A stretch of DNA of 64,000 nucleotides from Flammula alnicola (lineage: Eukaryota > Basidiomycota > Agaricomycetes > Agaricales > Strophariaceae), in contig JADNRV010000183.1 of the NCBI GenBank assembly GCA_015499995.1, positions 36,432 to 100,431 of the forward strand. The letters run 5' to 3'. The number at the start of each line of letters is the position of its first letter. The first letter of the stretch is position 1. The position numbers and the translations under genes were made by a program. Under the pieces are notes generated by a model. The model saw nothing but the letters and a program-made list of their open reading frames with translations. It made no database searches and was not told the origin of the DNA. Of this stretch, positions 46,349 through 58,480 are shown piece by piece.

Positions 46349-47265
46349 ATGTCCGAAACCGACCCCGTCACCCCGGACGGTCGCTTGGACCAATTTCTCT
46401 CTTTTGACGATGATAGCTCACATCCCACATTGGCGTTCGTGGCTATCTGGGATCCCGAGGAAGACGTTGTATTCGTCTCTCAGCGCGACATCGATCAGGA
46501 CTCCGACCTCGCCTCAATCCACGCACCTTATCCCAACGAGTCCATATCCGAATTCCACACACTCGATTTTCCCAGTGTCGCACCTTCTTTGCGCTCGTCT
46601 CTCTGTTACCAGATCCTACGCGATGGTCACGACCCGCTATTCACCTCTCTCACAATGGAACAGCGTTCATTACGGGGAATGACGCAAACTTCCTCGACAT
46701 TGGGAGGTCTTGATGTCTACTTGAAAGGTGCAGCCCTTTCGCACACGCATAGGCACCAGCCAGCATACTCCGTCTTGGATTTCAGCACCGACTTCGAGTT
46801 CGACCCACGGCCGCGCGTGGTTTCAGAAAGGGACCCGCATGGCGTTTGTCATTTGGGCAGACGTAGCGCACTTCATCTGAATACGGTTGGTCTTACTCAT
46901 GATTTGACAAAAATCTCGCTCATCCATTCCTCCCGCAGTCACTCGAGAGCACAACTTCTGGGACGGACGAAGATAGTTTCTCTCTCTCTTGGTCCGCCAT
47001 CGAATCTCCAACGGTCGAAGATCTCGAGAACATGAAGAAATCTTCTGACTCTCTGAAGTCTCGCTCTGGCCGAAAATTAAAGAAGCGGAGACCAGGAGAA
47101 GTAGCAATTGCCTCGCCGTCGGAAGTACCCGACATTCCACGAAGTCCTCCTATCTCTCCGAGTCATTGCACCCGTTTGTCGGGGAAACATATTTTCAGGG
47201 GCGTGTTGGGATTCGGGAAACTAACACGGAGGCTTGAGGATGGTTGGGTCTGGGTGGAGTTGTGA
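46349..47265 (+). CDS. Hypothetical protein, two exons (287 aa)
   Basis: Exons 46349..46885 and 46939..47265 (53-nt intron, phase 0) give 287 aa. The N-terminal half is acidic (FLSFDDDSS, WDPEEDVVF, DIDQDSD). The C-terminal half is Ser-rich with a strong basic cluster SGRKLKKRRPGE that could be a nuclear-localisation signal, and it ends RRLEDGWVWVEL. Pro-rich SP motifs (SPSEVPDIPRSPPISPS) suggest phosphorylation-prone disorder. No catalytic domain is seen. The gene sits between two tRNA-Glu genes. Confidence 0.6.
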
Positions 47266-47596
47266 CTCTGAGGACCGTGATAGTGCGACCTTGATGCGAC
47301 CTTCTTCAAGCCTTCTCATCTGTCTCATCTGGCAATAGATAGTCCGGTATGAACTGTCAACTAATATAATCTATGTACGCAGATTCGCTTTTACGGACGA
47401 GTAACACTTTTATTATTAGTTTTCTTGCTATCTTCTATATCCTTCGATATTTGTGCACATACCTAGTTCAAAAAAGTTACAAAGCTGCTAGTCATTTGAT
47501 GGTCATACACTAAAGAATGCAAAACCTGTTCTTCGTCCAAGAACTTGACTGTCTCAACATACCTTTATAGATTCTTGACCTATCAGTTTCAGCTAC
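47266..47596. other. Intergenic, no gene seen
   Basis: AT-rich 3' flank of the preceding gene and 5' flank of the tRNA. Confidence 0.4.
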
Positions 47597-47674
47597 TCGG
47601 GTATGGTGTAACGGCTAACATTGCCGCCTCTCATAGGATCGCGGCAGCTCGGGGTTCGATTCCCCGTACCCGAA
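47597..47674 (+). tRNA. tRNA-Glu (anticodon CTC) with ~6-nt intron
   Basis: The acceptor stem tcgggta/tacccga pairs fully. D-arm and T-arm match the 45.4-kb tRNA-Glu. The anticodon stem gccgc/gcggc encloses loop ctctca-c with CTC, interrupted one base 3' of the anticodon by about six extra bases (taggat), the canonical position of nuclear tRNA introns. Confidence 0.9.
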
Positions 47675-49318
47675 TTTGAAATGGAGCTCGGTGCTCACTT
47701 AGTACCAGATGGATGGACTACTTTCAATTTTTTCTGATCTTGATATTAAATGCTGTAGGGTACATTACCAAAATTTGGGCATTTTTCGCGGAGCCCTTCG
47801 CGCTCAGAGTGCCTTGAAATCGTAAGCTATATGAAGTGATGTAGCGTGTAATACATCTATTTTTCCGCTCGCACTTCGCGCGAACCCCCCCCAAATACAC
47901 ATATACATTGTATGTAGTAAACTGAGTGCCATGGCCAGTTTTTTGGGAGTTGGAAATTGGCAAAGAGGCTGAGAAATTAATTTAAGCGCCCAAGAGAGAT
48001 GAAAATGGCGATTTTCCTCCGTGCTTCACACCCAAATATTCTTGCACAAACGGACTGAGGACAGGTCCTAGCTTGCTATCTTGTTTTTGTATCATGTCTA
48101 GATCGCTCATACTTCTCTTAAGAATTATATGAGAAAGCACTTCTTTCTGAGACCAACTTCTTAATTTCCTACCTCCTGTTCCAATCCTGTTCAGCCAAAA
48201 CTTCTGTAACTTTGTACATGGCCTTCAATTGCCATCTAGATTCCTTTCCGTGTTTTATATTTACAATATCACTCCAACTTCATGTAGTACTAGAATGTGC
48301 TCGAGTCTGGCTGTTATGTATTTCAAACTCAGATAGGTCCGGAAAGTGAGCCGTAGACAGAATAAACTTTCTTCCCGTTACAGCCATGTCCGACATGACA
48401 GACATACCTACTGAGTACCGAACTCCGCACGTTTGGTCGCCTTGAATTACGCATTCGTTGAACACGCGGTGAATGCTCCCACTTGTTGCGCCGATGTGCC
48501 ACCTCAGGCTGCTCGTAAAGCCTTGCTCCACTTTTACGGAAACATTCTAAAATCGGGTTTATTTCTTGCAACGCGACCATGGGCTCAGGCAAATCTTAAA
48601 ACGACATTCGATTGCCAGGCTTATGTCGCACACTTGCTCCGAAAGTATCCGTCTTTGCCAGAAGCATTCGGACTTTGGGTCCTTGAACAACCTTCTCGCG
48701 CTGCCGTCGCGTCGTCCTAATAGCCGGGACTCCCTCGAAAACCCTACGACCACGCACACTCGGACAACACAAATATTAGAGAAGGAACGAATTTCCATTT
48801 TGATATACCTCAATAGGAGTACCCGAGGAGCGGAGTACATTCCGGCGGTTTTGGTCTGGAGATATGCGCTCTCCGAGACATGGTCCATCGTAGAAACATT
48901 GAACGGGAAAGTTTCCAAAACTTATCGCTTGATGGTACCCTTCATTCGAAAAAGACATGTGACGGGCCATCCGACCTCGACTCTGGAGCCCTTATCAAAA
49001 ACGGTTGTGTAGTGAGGTGGAGAGAAGCAGGAAGGCGTGCACACGCCAATCTTCCGATTTGTAGCAAATTGGAAGATATACCTCAATGCATTTCTTCCCC
49101 GCTGTGAACGAACACGATGTCTCTTCGTGGTCGAGGAGGACCGAAGACGAACATCAGCATAGGTTGACAGCTGCTAGAAATTAAATGTGAACCTCAATGA
49201 CGAGAGTTGGGCTAGGATCGCTGGATGGTACGTCGCAAAAATTATCGGTATCGTCTTGAAATCACAGCCCCAGGACAGTTCAGGAAGATCGTATTTCGCT
49301 TGTGTTACTACAGTAGTA
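47675..49318. other. Intergenic, no gene called
   Basis: Overlapping frames on both strands at 48280-49110 (up to 148 aa) give conflicting readings and no motif. I see no splice-consistent gene. Confidence 0.35.
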
Positions 49319-51723
49319 TTACAAGGGGTGTGCAAGGGTCAAGTTGTTCAAGAATGCGATCTGGGCTTGCCTAAAGGTATCCTGCGTGATCGTTGTGGGA
49401 ACGAGGCCATCCAAGAACGTTAGCAACTGAGGGGACTGGGGAGTATATTGGGGCCATATCACGTTTCCGAAGCCATTGGGATTGAGTGTTGTGACAAAGC
49501 GCACGAGGTAGTTGGTCAACTCTTCCCCGCCATAAACGTTCAGCAAATCAGTAACGTGCATCTAATCATTGTCAAATGCTTATTAGAATACAAAATAAAC
49601 AGAAAATCTCGATCTTACCGATCCAAGCACTGGAAGTGTCTTGAAGCGTTTGCTCACTACAAAGCTCAATTATCGATAGCAGAAAGGCATATCGGAGGCA
49701 ACTCACGAAAAGCGTAAGCCGATTGCTTTCCAGACCGATTCTGTAACAGGAACCGACGGGGTGCTTGGAACGTTAGGTCTCCTTGGAAGGACGCGAGGCG
49801 CTTGTACTGAGGAGATAGCGCATCCGTTATTCCAGTGTCGAAAGGAGATCCTTGTGTCAGGTCGGAAGGATAGAGGCTGGCCAGCTGGGATATCTCATCA
49901 TCCGTTATTCCAATACCTTGAAGCAGCGTATTTTGTACATAGTCTGCGAATTGGGCATCGGTTCTTAAATGAAACCACGGGTTAACAGGGACGCTAAGCG
50001 TGAAAGATGATTGCCATAACTTACGTGACGTTTAAGGTAGAGAGGGAGAACAATGTCCCTTCGTCGTCGCAATCGCCTGGTTAATGTCGGATGTAAAGCT
50101 CAGAAGGACGAAGAGAGACGCAACTGCACACCTGTTACAAATGGCACGTTGGCGATAATACCCTGCTGCACGAGTTTCTGTGGATGATCTGTCAGGAAAA
50201 CCCCGTCCGCCCGAGGAGGCCACGCCAAATTTAAGGACTGGAATGATAGCTATTAATAAAACTCCTCCCACGGATTCATCTCCGCGAGCTATACCTGAAA
50301 ATCAAATATCCCAGGTGACATATCCACGGCTGCCTTGAGGACGTCAAAAGGCAGAGCACGAAGGCACTCCAGGGTATCAGCTGATCCTGTACAGCCTGTT
50401 TGTTCGACCAAAGCATCATAATGAGGTTGACCTTCCATTATGTCGCCGAAAGGAACAGCAGATCCCGATTGCATGAAGGCCGCGCGGAACAGACCTTCGG
50501 TATTGCCGTTGTTGGCTACCATATGAAGAGCGACGGAAATGGCGCCCGCAGATTCTCCCCATCTGATCGAAAAGTTGGAAAAAGTTGTTGGGAGATGGGA
50601 GGGCTTACATAGTAACTTTGGTGGGATCTCCTCCGAATGAGCCAATATACTTCTGGATCCATCGCATGGCCTCTCGTTCTGCAAGGGTGAAATTCGTAAG
50701 AAGCGAAAAAGACCAGACATCAAGCCATACGATCTTGTAAACCCAAGTTCCCGATGCCGGCGGCCTTGACCTCTTTGCTCGCCAAGAATCCGAAACCTAT
50801 CTGGCATTCAAAGCTATGTTCTTATTCACTGCACGCGCCACATACCTGTGACTCTAAGATATGCGTAAGCACTTGACCCTTTCACAGATCGCTAAAAAAT
50901 ACCTGTAGTTGATGCTTGCATAGATTATTGGCATCCCGAGCAAGATTGAACGCTCGACAATGACACTGCCGTCGTACCTTGAAACCGAATAAGCGAAACC
51001 GATCAAGATAATCTGATAATGCTCACAGAGGGAATGAGGCTGTTCCTTTCTCAAATCCGCCTGCACGAAATCTCCATATCTTCGTACATCGATGAAAATG
51101 AGATACCTACCGCCATAAATCCACTATATACATTTCGTGAATCAACGGAGCTTCTCTAAGAGACAGCCAACTTACAAGGACGACAGGTAGCTTTGACTTT
51201 GTAGTCGCAGCCGAGGGCGCGACAATGTTGATCGTCAGACCTAGTTAGCGGCAAGAGGGGCCATTAAATAGTTGATAGACGAAGTTGCAATATCTCTCAC
51301 AATCTTCAGAAAACGGGAAGATCGCGTTGACTCCAAGGTTAGTGAGCATATCGATAGTCTCAGATGCAAGTCCCGGCGGAAGAGGTAAATTGATGTTTTG
51401 TTGAGGACATGCAGGACCAAAGGCTGTCGCTAGATGTGTTCCATTGTACGGAAGGTTTGGTTGTGGTAAGCGAAGTCGAAGATCGCCAATTCTGGGAGAG
51501 GTTGAACAATAAAGTTATGCTGCTTCTCGATCGAAGAGAGAGAGAGATAAACGTACGGAGGCTGAGCAAAAGGTATGCCTAGGAACTGAGACACAGATCC
51601 AGAGGCAATTCCGGTGAATGTGCCTGAATCGAGCTTAACAGAGGGTCCAACCGCCAGACTTACGCGAACTAAGGACAACGCGGAGAGAGCCAGCAGTGAA
51701 AACAAGTAGCTGGGGCGAAACAT
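49319..51723 (-). CDS. Type-B carboxylesterase/lipase, secreted (554 aa, 15 exons)
   Basis: Complement of 51557..51723, 51301..51491, 51176..51240, 51111..51123, 51027..51060, 50903..50977, 50846..50853, 50731..50796, 50609..50678, 50295..50562, 50132..50249, 50025..50076, 49707..49963, 49619..49656 and 49319..49561, giving 554 aa. A signal peptide (MFRPSYLFSLLALSALSLV) is followed by FLGIPFAQPP and the CLTINIVAPS disulfide region. The nucleophile is in WGESAGAIS (G-x-S-x-G), the acid residue in GDCDDEGTLF and the His region in GSMHVTDLLNVYGG, so the catalytic triad looks intact. It is an alpha/beta-hydrolase of the cholinesterase-lipase family that would cleave extracellular esters. Exon 7 is 8 nt and exon 4 is 13 nt. 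Confidence 0.93.
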
Positions 51724-53172
51724 CCTCGAAAGTGAATTGTCGAAAAGCAGACTGCGCAACCAGATGTGCACTTCAAGACGCATTATATAGGCGAGCAGCC
51801 ATTTGGTTGGCAAGAAACATGACAAGCAAGCATGCGGTATATTTCCATGGTTAACATGAAGAAGGAATCACAAGGTCTTTGCCATACGGTGTGCAGAGAA
51901 GTCCTCTAGGGCGAGTCAGGATGTCAATACCATCGTTCCCACAGGGTGTCATTTTCGGAAGGGACCAAACTCGCAAAAGCATCAGTGCAATACCAAGTTA
52001 TGAATATAATCTTGATTCACTTACATGATCGTCCACTCGAACATCACACCCAGCGCCGTCCCTCGCTATTCCAGGAAAAAGAAGAGCCGCCGTCCTTTAA
52101 GTTCCGAGAAATGTCAAAGGATCCAAAACGATTAGAGATTGGGCGAGTCCCAAAGCTTCAGGTGATGACATGCCCCTACAAAGCTTATCCAGAGAGATTC
52201 AAGGTTAGCGAGCACTGCTTTCATACCCCGGATCGATTCACCTACCTTTAGCCCAGGTTCTCAGGCTCGCAGGCAGATGGCGCCGACGGATGGATAGAAA
52301 CGGCTTCCCATATATTTCTGGTTAGTTGTTCTGATTAACAGAGCTGGTCGTTTTTATCTATTAAAGAAATATACGAAGCGTGGGTAGTCGTCCTGACTGA
52401 AAGTTGATCTATAAACGTACCTGCCTGTTCTAAGCTTGCTTGAGTTGGATGTTGTTTCCCCAGAAGGCCGATTGCTTAGCACCGGCGGTGACGCTGCCCA
52501 GTTCGACGTTCATGCATCCTTTGAAGCAAGAAGACAGGCAGGTGCATAGCAAATTCAATAAGGATGTTAGTATTAAGGTTGTCGGTGAAACTCTCGGGTG
52601 AAGCTCGGTAAGCATCTGGGTTATCGTCACGTGATTCAAACTTCTCGATCATGTGGTGCTACTCCCTAGTAACTAACTGTACATGTTTACTGAACGTTCA
52701 ACAACACTTAAACCCAACGACCTATGTACTTACTGCAGAAGCCAGATCGGAAAACGGCTCGAATCTCTCCCTAGTCGCTACTCGCGAACAAAGATCCGAG
52801 CTTTGGAGATGAGAAAACCCATATTCAAAGAGCCGGTAGAGGATCTGTCATTCAATTGAGGTGATGACACTCTTCTGACATTCATAATCTTCATCATTGG
52901 ACATTCGCAGTGATCATCACCGCCCATTAGCCCTTTCACATACATAGCGAGACGCCCACGAGTGCTCTGGACACGTCAACGTGCACGCCAACATATTTTT
53001 AGATGCAATGGAGATGCGATACAAACGCCATCCATTCTCAGAGTCCCCCTTCCTCGGATTAGAACCGCTGGAGGGTGCCGAGGGCCCATAGGTTCAAGAT
53101 TTGGACGTAAGTATCCCTTGAAACTACTTCTTGCCACACGTTGACCTCCTGCAATTAGATTCGACCTTGAGC
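51724..53172. other. Intergenic, no gene seen
   Basis: Upstream region of the leftward esterase and the rightward DUF6534-type gene. Frames at 51946-52251 and 52430-52639 lack motifs. Confidence 0.4.
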
Positions 53173-55085
53173 ATGGATAGGTCGACTCCGCCTCAAGTTC
53201 TGGGAGCACCGTTTCTTGGATTTATGCTTGGGTCAATGTAAGTCGATCAGGTTGAATCTAACTTCAATTTTTACTAAAGATATGCCATACTGTCCTCTAG
53301 TCTGTTCGGCGTAGCTCTCCTGCAGACATACCAATACTTTTTGCATTATGTCCAGGATTCGAGGTGGAGAAAAACTCTGGTAAGACGTCCTCCATGCAAG
53401 TATATCAAAGCATATCAGTGCTAACGTTCGTGATTGTCAGATTGCGGTTGTATGGTGAGCCTATTCTCTCATTGCCACTTGACTGGTACAAACCTCCGAA
53501 ACAAACAGTGGTCTCGACTCGACACATCTCGTTTTCTCCGCAATTATGATGTATTCCTCCTTTTCCAGCCCCTCTGGATTTTCGAATGATAATTATTTAT
53601 GGTGAGAACTGCGTTCATCTCTCATGTGGACTGTCGACCTGAGATTTTTTGTTCCTCAGGACTCTAAAGGTCTGTCCGATAACACTATTAGTTGCTCAGC
53701 GAGGCGGGAAGACTCAATACAGTGTCCACTCTAGGCATTTGCGACGAGCAAGGTACCTTTCATCTTTGTATTTGCTTGTGTTACGACCCTTGACGTTATC
53801 CTCCCAAAGGCGCTGCTTATAGTCCTCGTACAGGGGTGGCTTCGTTTTCTCCTATTTCCTTCAATCGAACTCAACGATGTCCTAGCTATTACCTGTTCGT
53901 TATCTGGCGTTGTAAGGTTCATAATTCCTTGTACGTCGCTAGCCCTCATGTCTGGTATAGTTGCAAGAAACATCACATTAGATCGAGTAGTATCGAAGGT
54001 CATTCAGGTAAGTACGGACCTACCCGCGGAACTTCCCATACTGAGGCCAATTTTAGTTTCTTTCGGTTCTCGTTTTTCTCTATGCAACCGGTATGTCATG
54101 TCAATTGTCTGCCTTTCCAATTTTCCGATCAATCAACTGGCTTACTGGGATTCTAGGCGTTGCTATTGGTGAGATATGACTATGGTATTCCACTTCCTCG
54201 ATACTGAGAGGTTGTGACCGGATAAAGCCTTCTTGACCTACCTGTAAGGCTCGGATATCGTGTTCGATCGCGCGTATGGAGTGCTCACCGACGCTCTAGA
54301 GAGCAAGTTAAAAGCTTCTACGGCTTCTCCGTTTCATTTCAGGTCAGATATAAATAGTATAAAGTCATAACTGCCATCTGAATTAACTTTTGTCACCTGC
54401 CTCGTCTAGATTATGATCTTCATCGGATTCGGGTCTACGGTTCTCATCGACTGTACTATCGCAGCCACTATGTCGTTCCTTCTTTTCAAAACAAGTTCAG
54501 GGAATAGTAAAAAGTAAGAGATAAATTGCTATCACATTCTTAGTCGAAGACTGACGATCATTCTTAGGAGTCGGAGCGTGATCAGGTTCCTAGTCATGTT
54601 TTTTATTGGGACAGGATTGCTGACAGCGTGAGTTAGGCGACCTGAATATATTTCTGACAGTCTGCTGTTATCTCACGTTCAATTGTTTAGCATCGCGGCC
54701 ATTGCAACGATCGCTGTGGTGAAGTGATCTATGATGCTGTACGAACGACCACTGCTGACAAGACAGCTGTTGCAGTACGTTTCAAGGCCGTCGACTGTTC
54801 TGTATCTCGGCATTGAATTTTCAGTACCAAGACGTATGCAATTTCAGGTTTAATGGTATCTTTTCCGTGATGTTAAAGTTTGCCTCTTTTCCAGTCTATG
54901 CAAATTCGATCTTAGTAATGTAAAGGTTTCTTGTCAATTCTTTACTTTTACCCAACTCATGACTTCATAGGTTCAATTCTAAAGAGCGCCTGCGGAAGAA
55001 AATGCAGGCAACTACAGAGCTTCAGCTTTCGAGCAAGTTGCTCTTCGAAGACTTTTCGGACCCTCAAGAAGAAGGAGTACCGTAA
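53173..55085 (+). CDS. DUF6534-type membrane protein, tandem copy A (323 aa, 17 exons)
   Basis: Exons 53173..53237, 53301..53379, 53441..53454, 53509..53601, 53660..53669, 53735..53752, 53810..54007, 54057..54090, 54157..54168, 54228..54243, 54300..54342, 54410..54513, 54568..54627, 54691..54718, 54776..54833, 54895..54919 and 54971..55085 join in frame to 323 aa. The N-terminus (LGAPFLGFMLGSILFGVALL then QTYQYFLHY, DSRWRK) and C-terminus (GFGSTVLIDCTIAATMS, FFIGTGLLTAIAAIA, RLYANSILVMFNS) match the agaricomycete seven-helix DUF6534-type family. It is an integral membrane protein of unknown role. The middle exon (53810-54007) is the least certain. Six exons are 10-18 nt. It is followed by a paralogue at 55573. 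Confidence 0.82.
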
Positions 55086-55572
55086 GAAGAAACCCGATGC
55101 CCCTCCCAATGCTTGAGGTATGTACTCAATGACATTTGTACTCTTCTCTGAACCGCCCAAAGATTCTCTTAGTGCCCAGCATTTGCGAAGCTAATTAACG
55201 TGCTTAACAAGAATGCCCCTTGCACTGTACTCCCTCTCCTCTCCAATATGTAATCTGAATCAAAATATTTTCCAAGCAGCTTATCTTCGAAGACCGGAGC
55301 GCTGGCTCGGCTTTCGCCGTCACTGGAGCGCTCCTGTTATAGGCTTCAATGTACCTTGAGTAAGGCTTTGATCAATCCACAATAGCACTGCGTCGTGGGA
55401 CTCCGACTCGGAGGGTTCTTTCTTTCGCTATCAACTCGGCCTTACATAAGAAGGACAGCATGCAAATTTTCGGTGCTCAGGAAGCTTAAGCTTTAAGGCT
55501 TGCTTTGACCACTTCATCGACCTCATTCGCACTTCCTCATTCCCTTAGCCTACACGTCTCATCCAGCGAGAT

Positions 55573-57476
55573 ATGTCTGTCGGAAACGAGAACCTCAGTC
55601 TAGGACCACCGCTCCTTGGACTTGTAGTTGGATTGGTGTGAGCGACTCATACAATGACGAATGGAGTGCGATCATATTTTATAAATACTCATGACCTCCT
55701 TCTAGCCTGTTTGGTGTGACGCTCTTGCAGGCTTATCAATACTTTCTGAACTACACACACGACTCGAAAATTAGGAAACTTACGGTCAGTTACTCTCTCG
55801 CATGGGATAAGGGCGGAGATATTCACACGTGTTAAATTTAACCAGATTGCTGTCGTTTGGTTAGCTTCTTCAGGTCGATCGATAGCTCGTGCAACTGCTA
55901 TAACAGTATGGTCTAAATAGCTGCCTCGATTCCCTTCATTCTGTGTTCGCAGTGGCAATGGTGTACTCGGCTGTGACGAGCGCCTCTGGATTCACGGATC
56001 AGAATGTTATATGGTGAGAAGGATTACAGTATAAATATACTGCACGATAAATTTACTTCTCGATAACTTAAACATCCAGGAGTATGAAGGTTAGTTAACC
56101 GAATTGTATAACTTTCTCTGTATATTTCTCTTTTTGCACCAGGGTTCGGCTTTAACGAAAGTACTGTCACATATTCTGGCTCCTCTATAAACATTACCCA
56201 AGGATGACCGTGACGCCCGATTTGTCGCAGACATTCATGATTGTACTGGTCCAAAGGTATTTCAACTGTTTTAGGCAAGCCATTGTCTAACGAAGGATAT
56301 ATAGCTTTTACCTACGTCTTATACTATGGGTTTGTAGGTGTACAGGACAAATAATTGCTTCTTTCGCCCTAAATCTGTCTTCTTCTGTAGTAGCCGGAAA
56401 CATTATGCTGAATCAAACCATTTCACGGGTTATCAAGGTCAGGTATAGCATGCGCCACTAGAACACATTCATTGACGAACGCCTTAGTCCCTTTCATTGT
56501 TAACCTTCCTCTATGCCATCGGTATGTCATATATACACTGACAGGATGTGTATCGATCTGACGAATGACACTACAGGCGTTGCGATCGGTATGTCCATCA
56601 CTATAGACTTGAGATAATAAAGGATGTTGATAGTATCTATTTGAAAGCATTTCTGTCATACGTGTAAGGCCATGCATTCTCTCTTCGTAAAATTTCTGAG
56701 CATCTTGACAGAGAGAACATCCCAAGCCTCTTCAGCTTCTCCGTCTCCTTTGAGGTGAGAGAAATTATCTTCTGTATGCTCGGCTCGTCGTTATTCTTCG
56801 ACCGTCAGAAAATGCTCTATGTAGCGTTCGGGTCAACGGCTGTAATCGACTGCGGTGTTGCTGCAGTCATGTCTCTCGTTCTGGTCCAGACAAGATCTCA
56901 GGCAAGCCATACAAGGTCGGGGGAAGAACCCGCTCAATCTGTCGGGCACGATATGCTAAAGAGCTTTGTCTGGATTTCCCCAGTACGAATGTGATCAACT
57001 ACTTGGTGACTTTTTTTGTGGCGACGGGTTTTTTGACGGCGTGAGTGCCAAGCCGCGTTTTATCATCTCGAAAATGCTCACCATGATGGTCTTCAATTTC
57101 CATAGTGTTGCCGCAGTCTTGACGATAGTGCTCGTACGCCACAACCTCCGTGCTGAAAATTCCACTACTCGCGTTGACCCAGGTTTCTTAGTACATCGTA
57201 AGACCGTCAACTGTCCTCTATCTCACAGTTGAATTCTCCGTACCAAAATGTGAGTGGCAGAATTCTCCACAAATTGATGATTATTAGAATTCCCCTTTCC
57301 AACTTTTACAGTGTATGCAAATTCTATCTTAGCAATGTATTTTAATTACATCCCTTTCCTTCCGATACAGAACTGACTTCCGAGGCCGTAGGTTCAATGC
57401 GAAATCAAGGATGCAGAAGCACATGAATACTACGGAGGAGCTCAAGGTGCCTAGTGAAAAGCTCGAATATTCTTGA
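55573..57476 (+). CDS. DUF6534-type membrane protein, tandem copy B (307 aa, 18 exons)
   Basis: Exons 55573..55637, 55706..55784, 55846..55859, 55921..56013, 56080..56089, 56143..56160, 56231..56256, 56305..56437, 56488..56521, 56577..56588, 56648..56663, 56712..56754, 56809..56915, 56984..57040, 57106..57133, 57192..57249, 57312..57336 and 57371..57476 give 307 aa. Twelve exon lengths equal those of copy A in the same order (65, 79, 14, 93, 10, 18, 34, 12, 16, 43, 28, 58, 25 with minor exceptions), confirming tandem duplication. Landmarks are GPPLLGLVVGLVLFGVTLLQ, AFGSTAVIDCGVAAVMS, VTFFVATGFLTA, FSVPKLYANSILA. The segment around 56160-56330 is poorly conserved and its splice sites are tentative. 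Confidence 0.78.
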
Positions 57477-57487
57477 GTATTCGAACT

Positions 57488-57533
57488 AAGTACTACCGGG
57501 GTCCGGAATTAAGTACTACCGGAATAAGTACGG
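57488..57533. repeat. Short repeat of aagtactaccgg
   Basis: aagtactaccgg occurs at 57488 and 57511, and a related aagtacgg at 57526, immediately 3' of the copy B stop codon. Confidence 0.7.
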
Positions 57534-57675
57534 CCCGGCCGAACCCGCTCGTGACTATAATTAGGTAAGAAAAAGGACTTGTTCCTTTGGCGTGAGGCTT
57601 GTGGCCACCTGGTTACAGGTTAAGTTCTGCTGGCATCGACACGGTCTCGCTCTGACCATGATTATTTGAGCAACA

Positions 57676-58480
57676 ATGAAAGCCGCCGCTTACTCTTGTA
57701 AGTTCCAAAGCCATTAATCTCCTCCGTACCAACTTCTCTGAATTCGCGATACCTTTTGAAGCCAAACCCCCACTAAAACGCCGCAAGCTGACCAGGAGTT
57801 CGACACCATCTCAGACGCCGATTTCTGCTCCTGTGAAGGTTCTTACGCCGACAACGAACACGAACAAAGGAACACCCGTCTGTGCAACATGCAACCGAGC
57901 TCTACAAAGCACAACTCCTGGCAGCATCATTCAATGCGCGATGTGCGTGAAAATGATATTTTTAGGCGCTTGCTTGTCATGTCGAAACAGCAGCGCCACA
58001 GCTTTTCTTGGGCTGACTATTATTCCTATCAGATGTTTATTGACGACCTGTGCTGTGTGCTCACGTACATGCACTCATTCGGCGGCGTCCTTGCCACCCA
58101 CACCCCACTTGACATGGTCTCCTACACCCTCACCTTCTCCAGCAGCTTCTCCACGACGTTCCGTGCTGTCGCTTAACTCTTCTAACACGAATTTGCCACT
58201 CATAGACTCGCCTCTGACTCCGACTCAGAACGCACTGGCCGGGAAGCGACGCAAGTTCGCGGATGATGAAGATTTGCCGTCTTTCGCGGGAACAAAGGAC
58301 TTGCCACTTGGTGAGGACCAAGGTGAATTTGGGCCGGGGTGTGGAAGGATCGTTTGTATGAATTGCTGTTACGAGGATACACACAAGTACGCCCTATCCT
58401 CATTTCTCTCCGTATCGCTCGCTGACCCTCATAGTAGCAACACAACAACATGTCTTAGCTGTTACGGATCGCGGACCTGA
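57676..58480 (+). CDS. Cysteine-rich putative zinc-binding protein (~230-246 aa)
   Basis: Exons 57676..57697 and 57762..58480. A further 48-nt intron (58387..58434) is likely but phase-neutral, so 246 aa unspliced or 230 aa spliced. Paired cysteines recur along the chain: CATC, CAMC, CLSC, CAVC-x3-C, GCGRIVCMNCC and CLSC. Together they could form several zinc sites of a RING/PHD-like or treble-clef kind. The N-terminus carries a basic nuclear-type signal (PLKRRKLTR), and a Ser/Pro-rich linker (TWSPTPSPSPAASPRRS) separates the two Cys regions, with GKRRKF as a second basic patch. It is probably a nuclear protein, function unknown. A further short intron in the first Cys region is possible. Confidence 0.65.

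Noticed and set aside
48280..49110. Cluster of overlapping frames on both strands
   Set aside because: No reading gives a coherent protein, and no family resemblance is seen.
49319..51723. Esterase as fragmented remains
   Set aside because: Fifteen exons join in frame with an intact catalytic triad and signal peptide.
54725..54727. TGA as the stop of DUF6534-type copy A
   Set aside because: It lies inside an intron. Splicing from the preceding GTG restores the conserved LYANSIL end shared with copy B.
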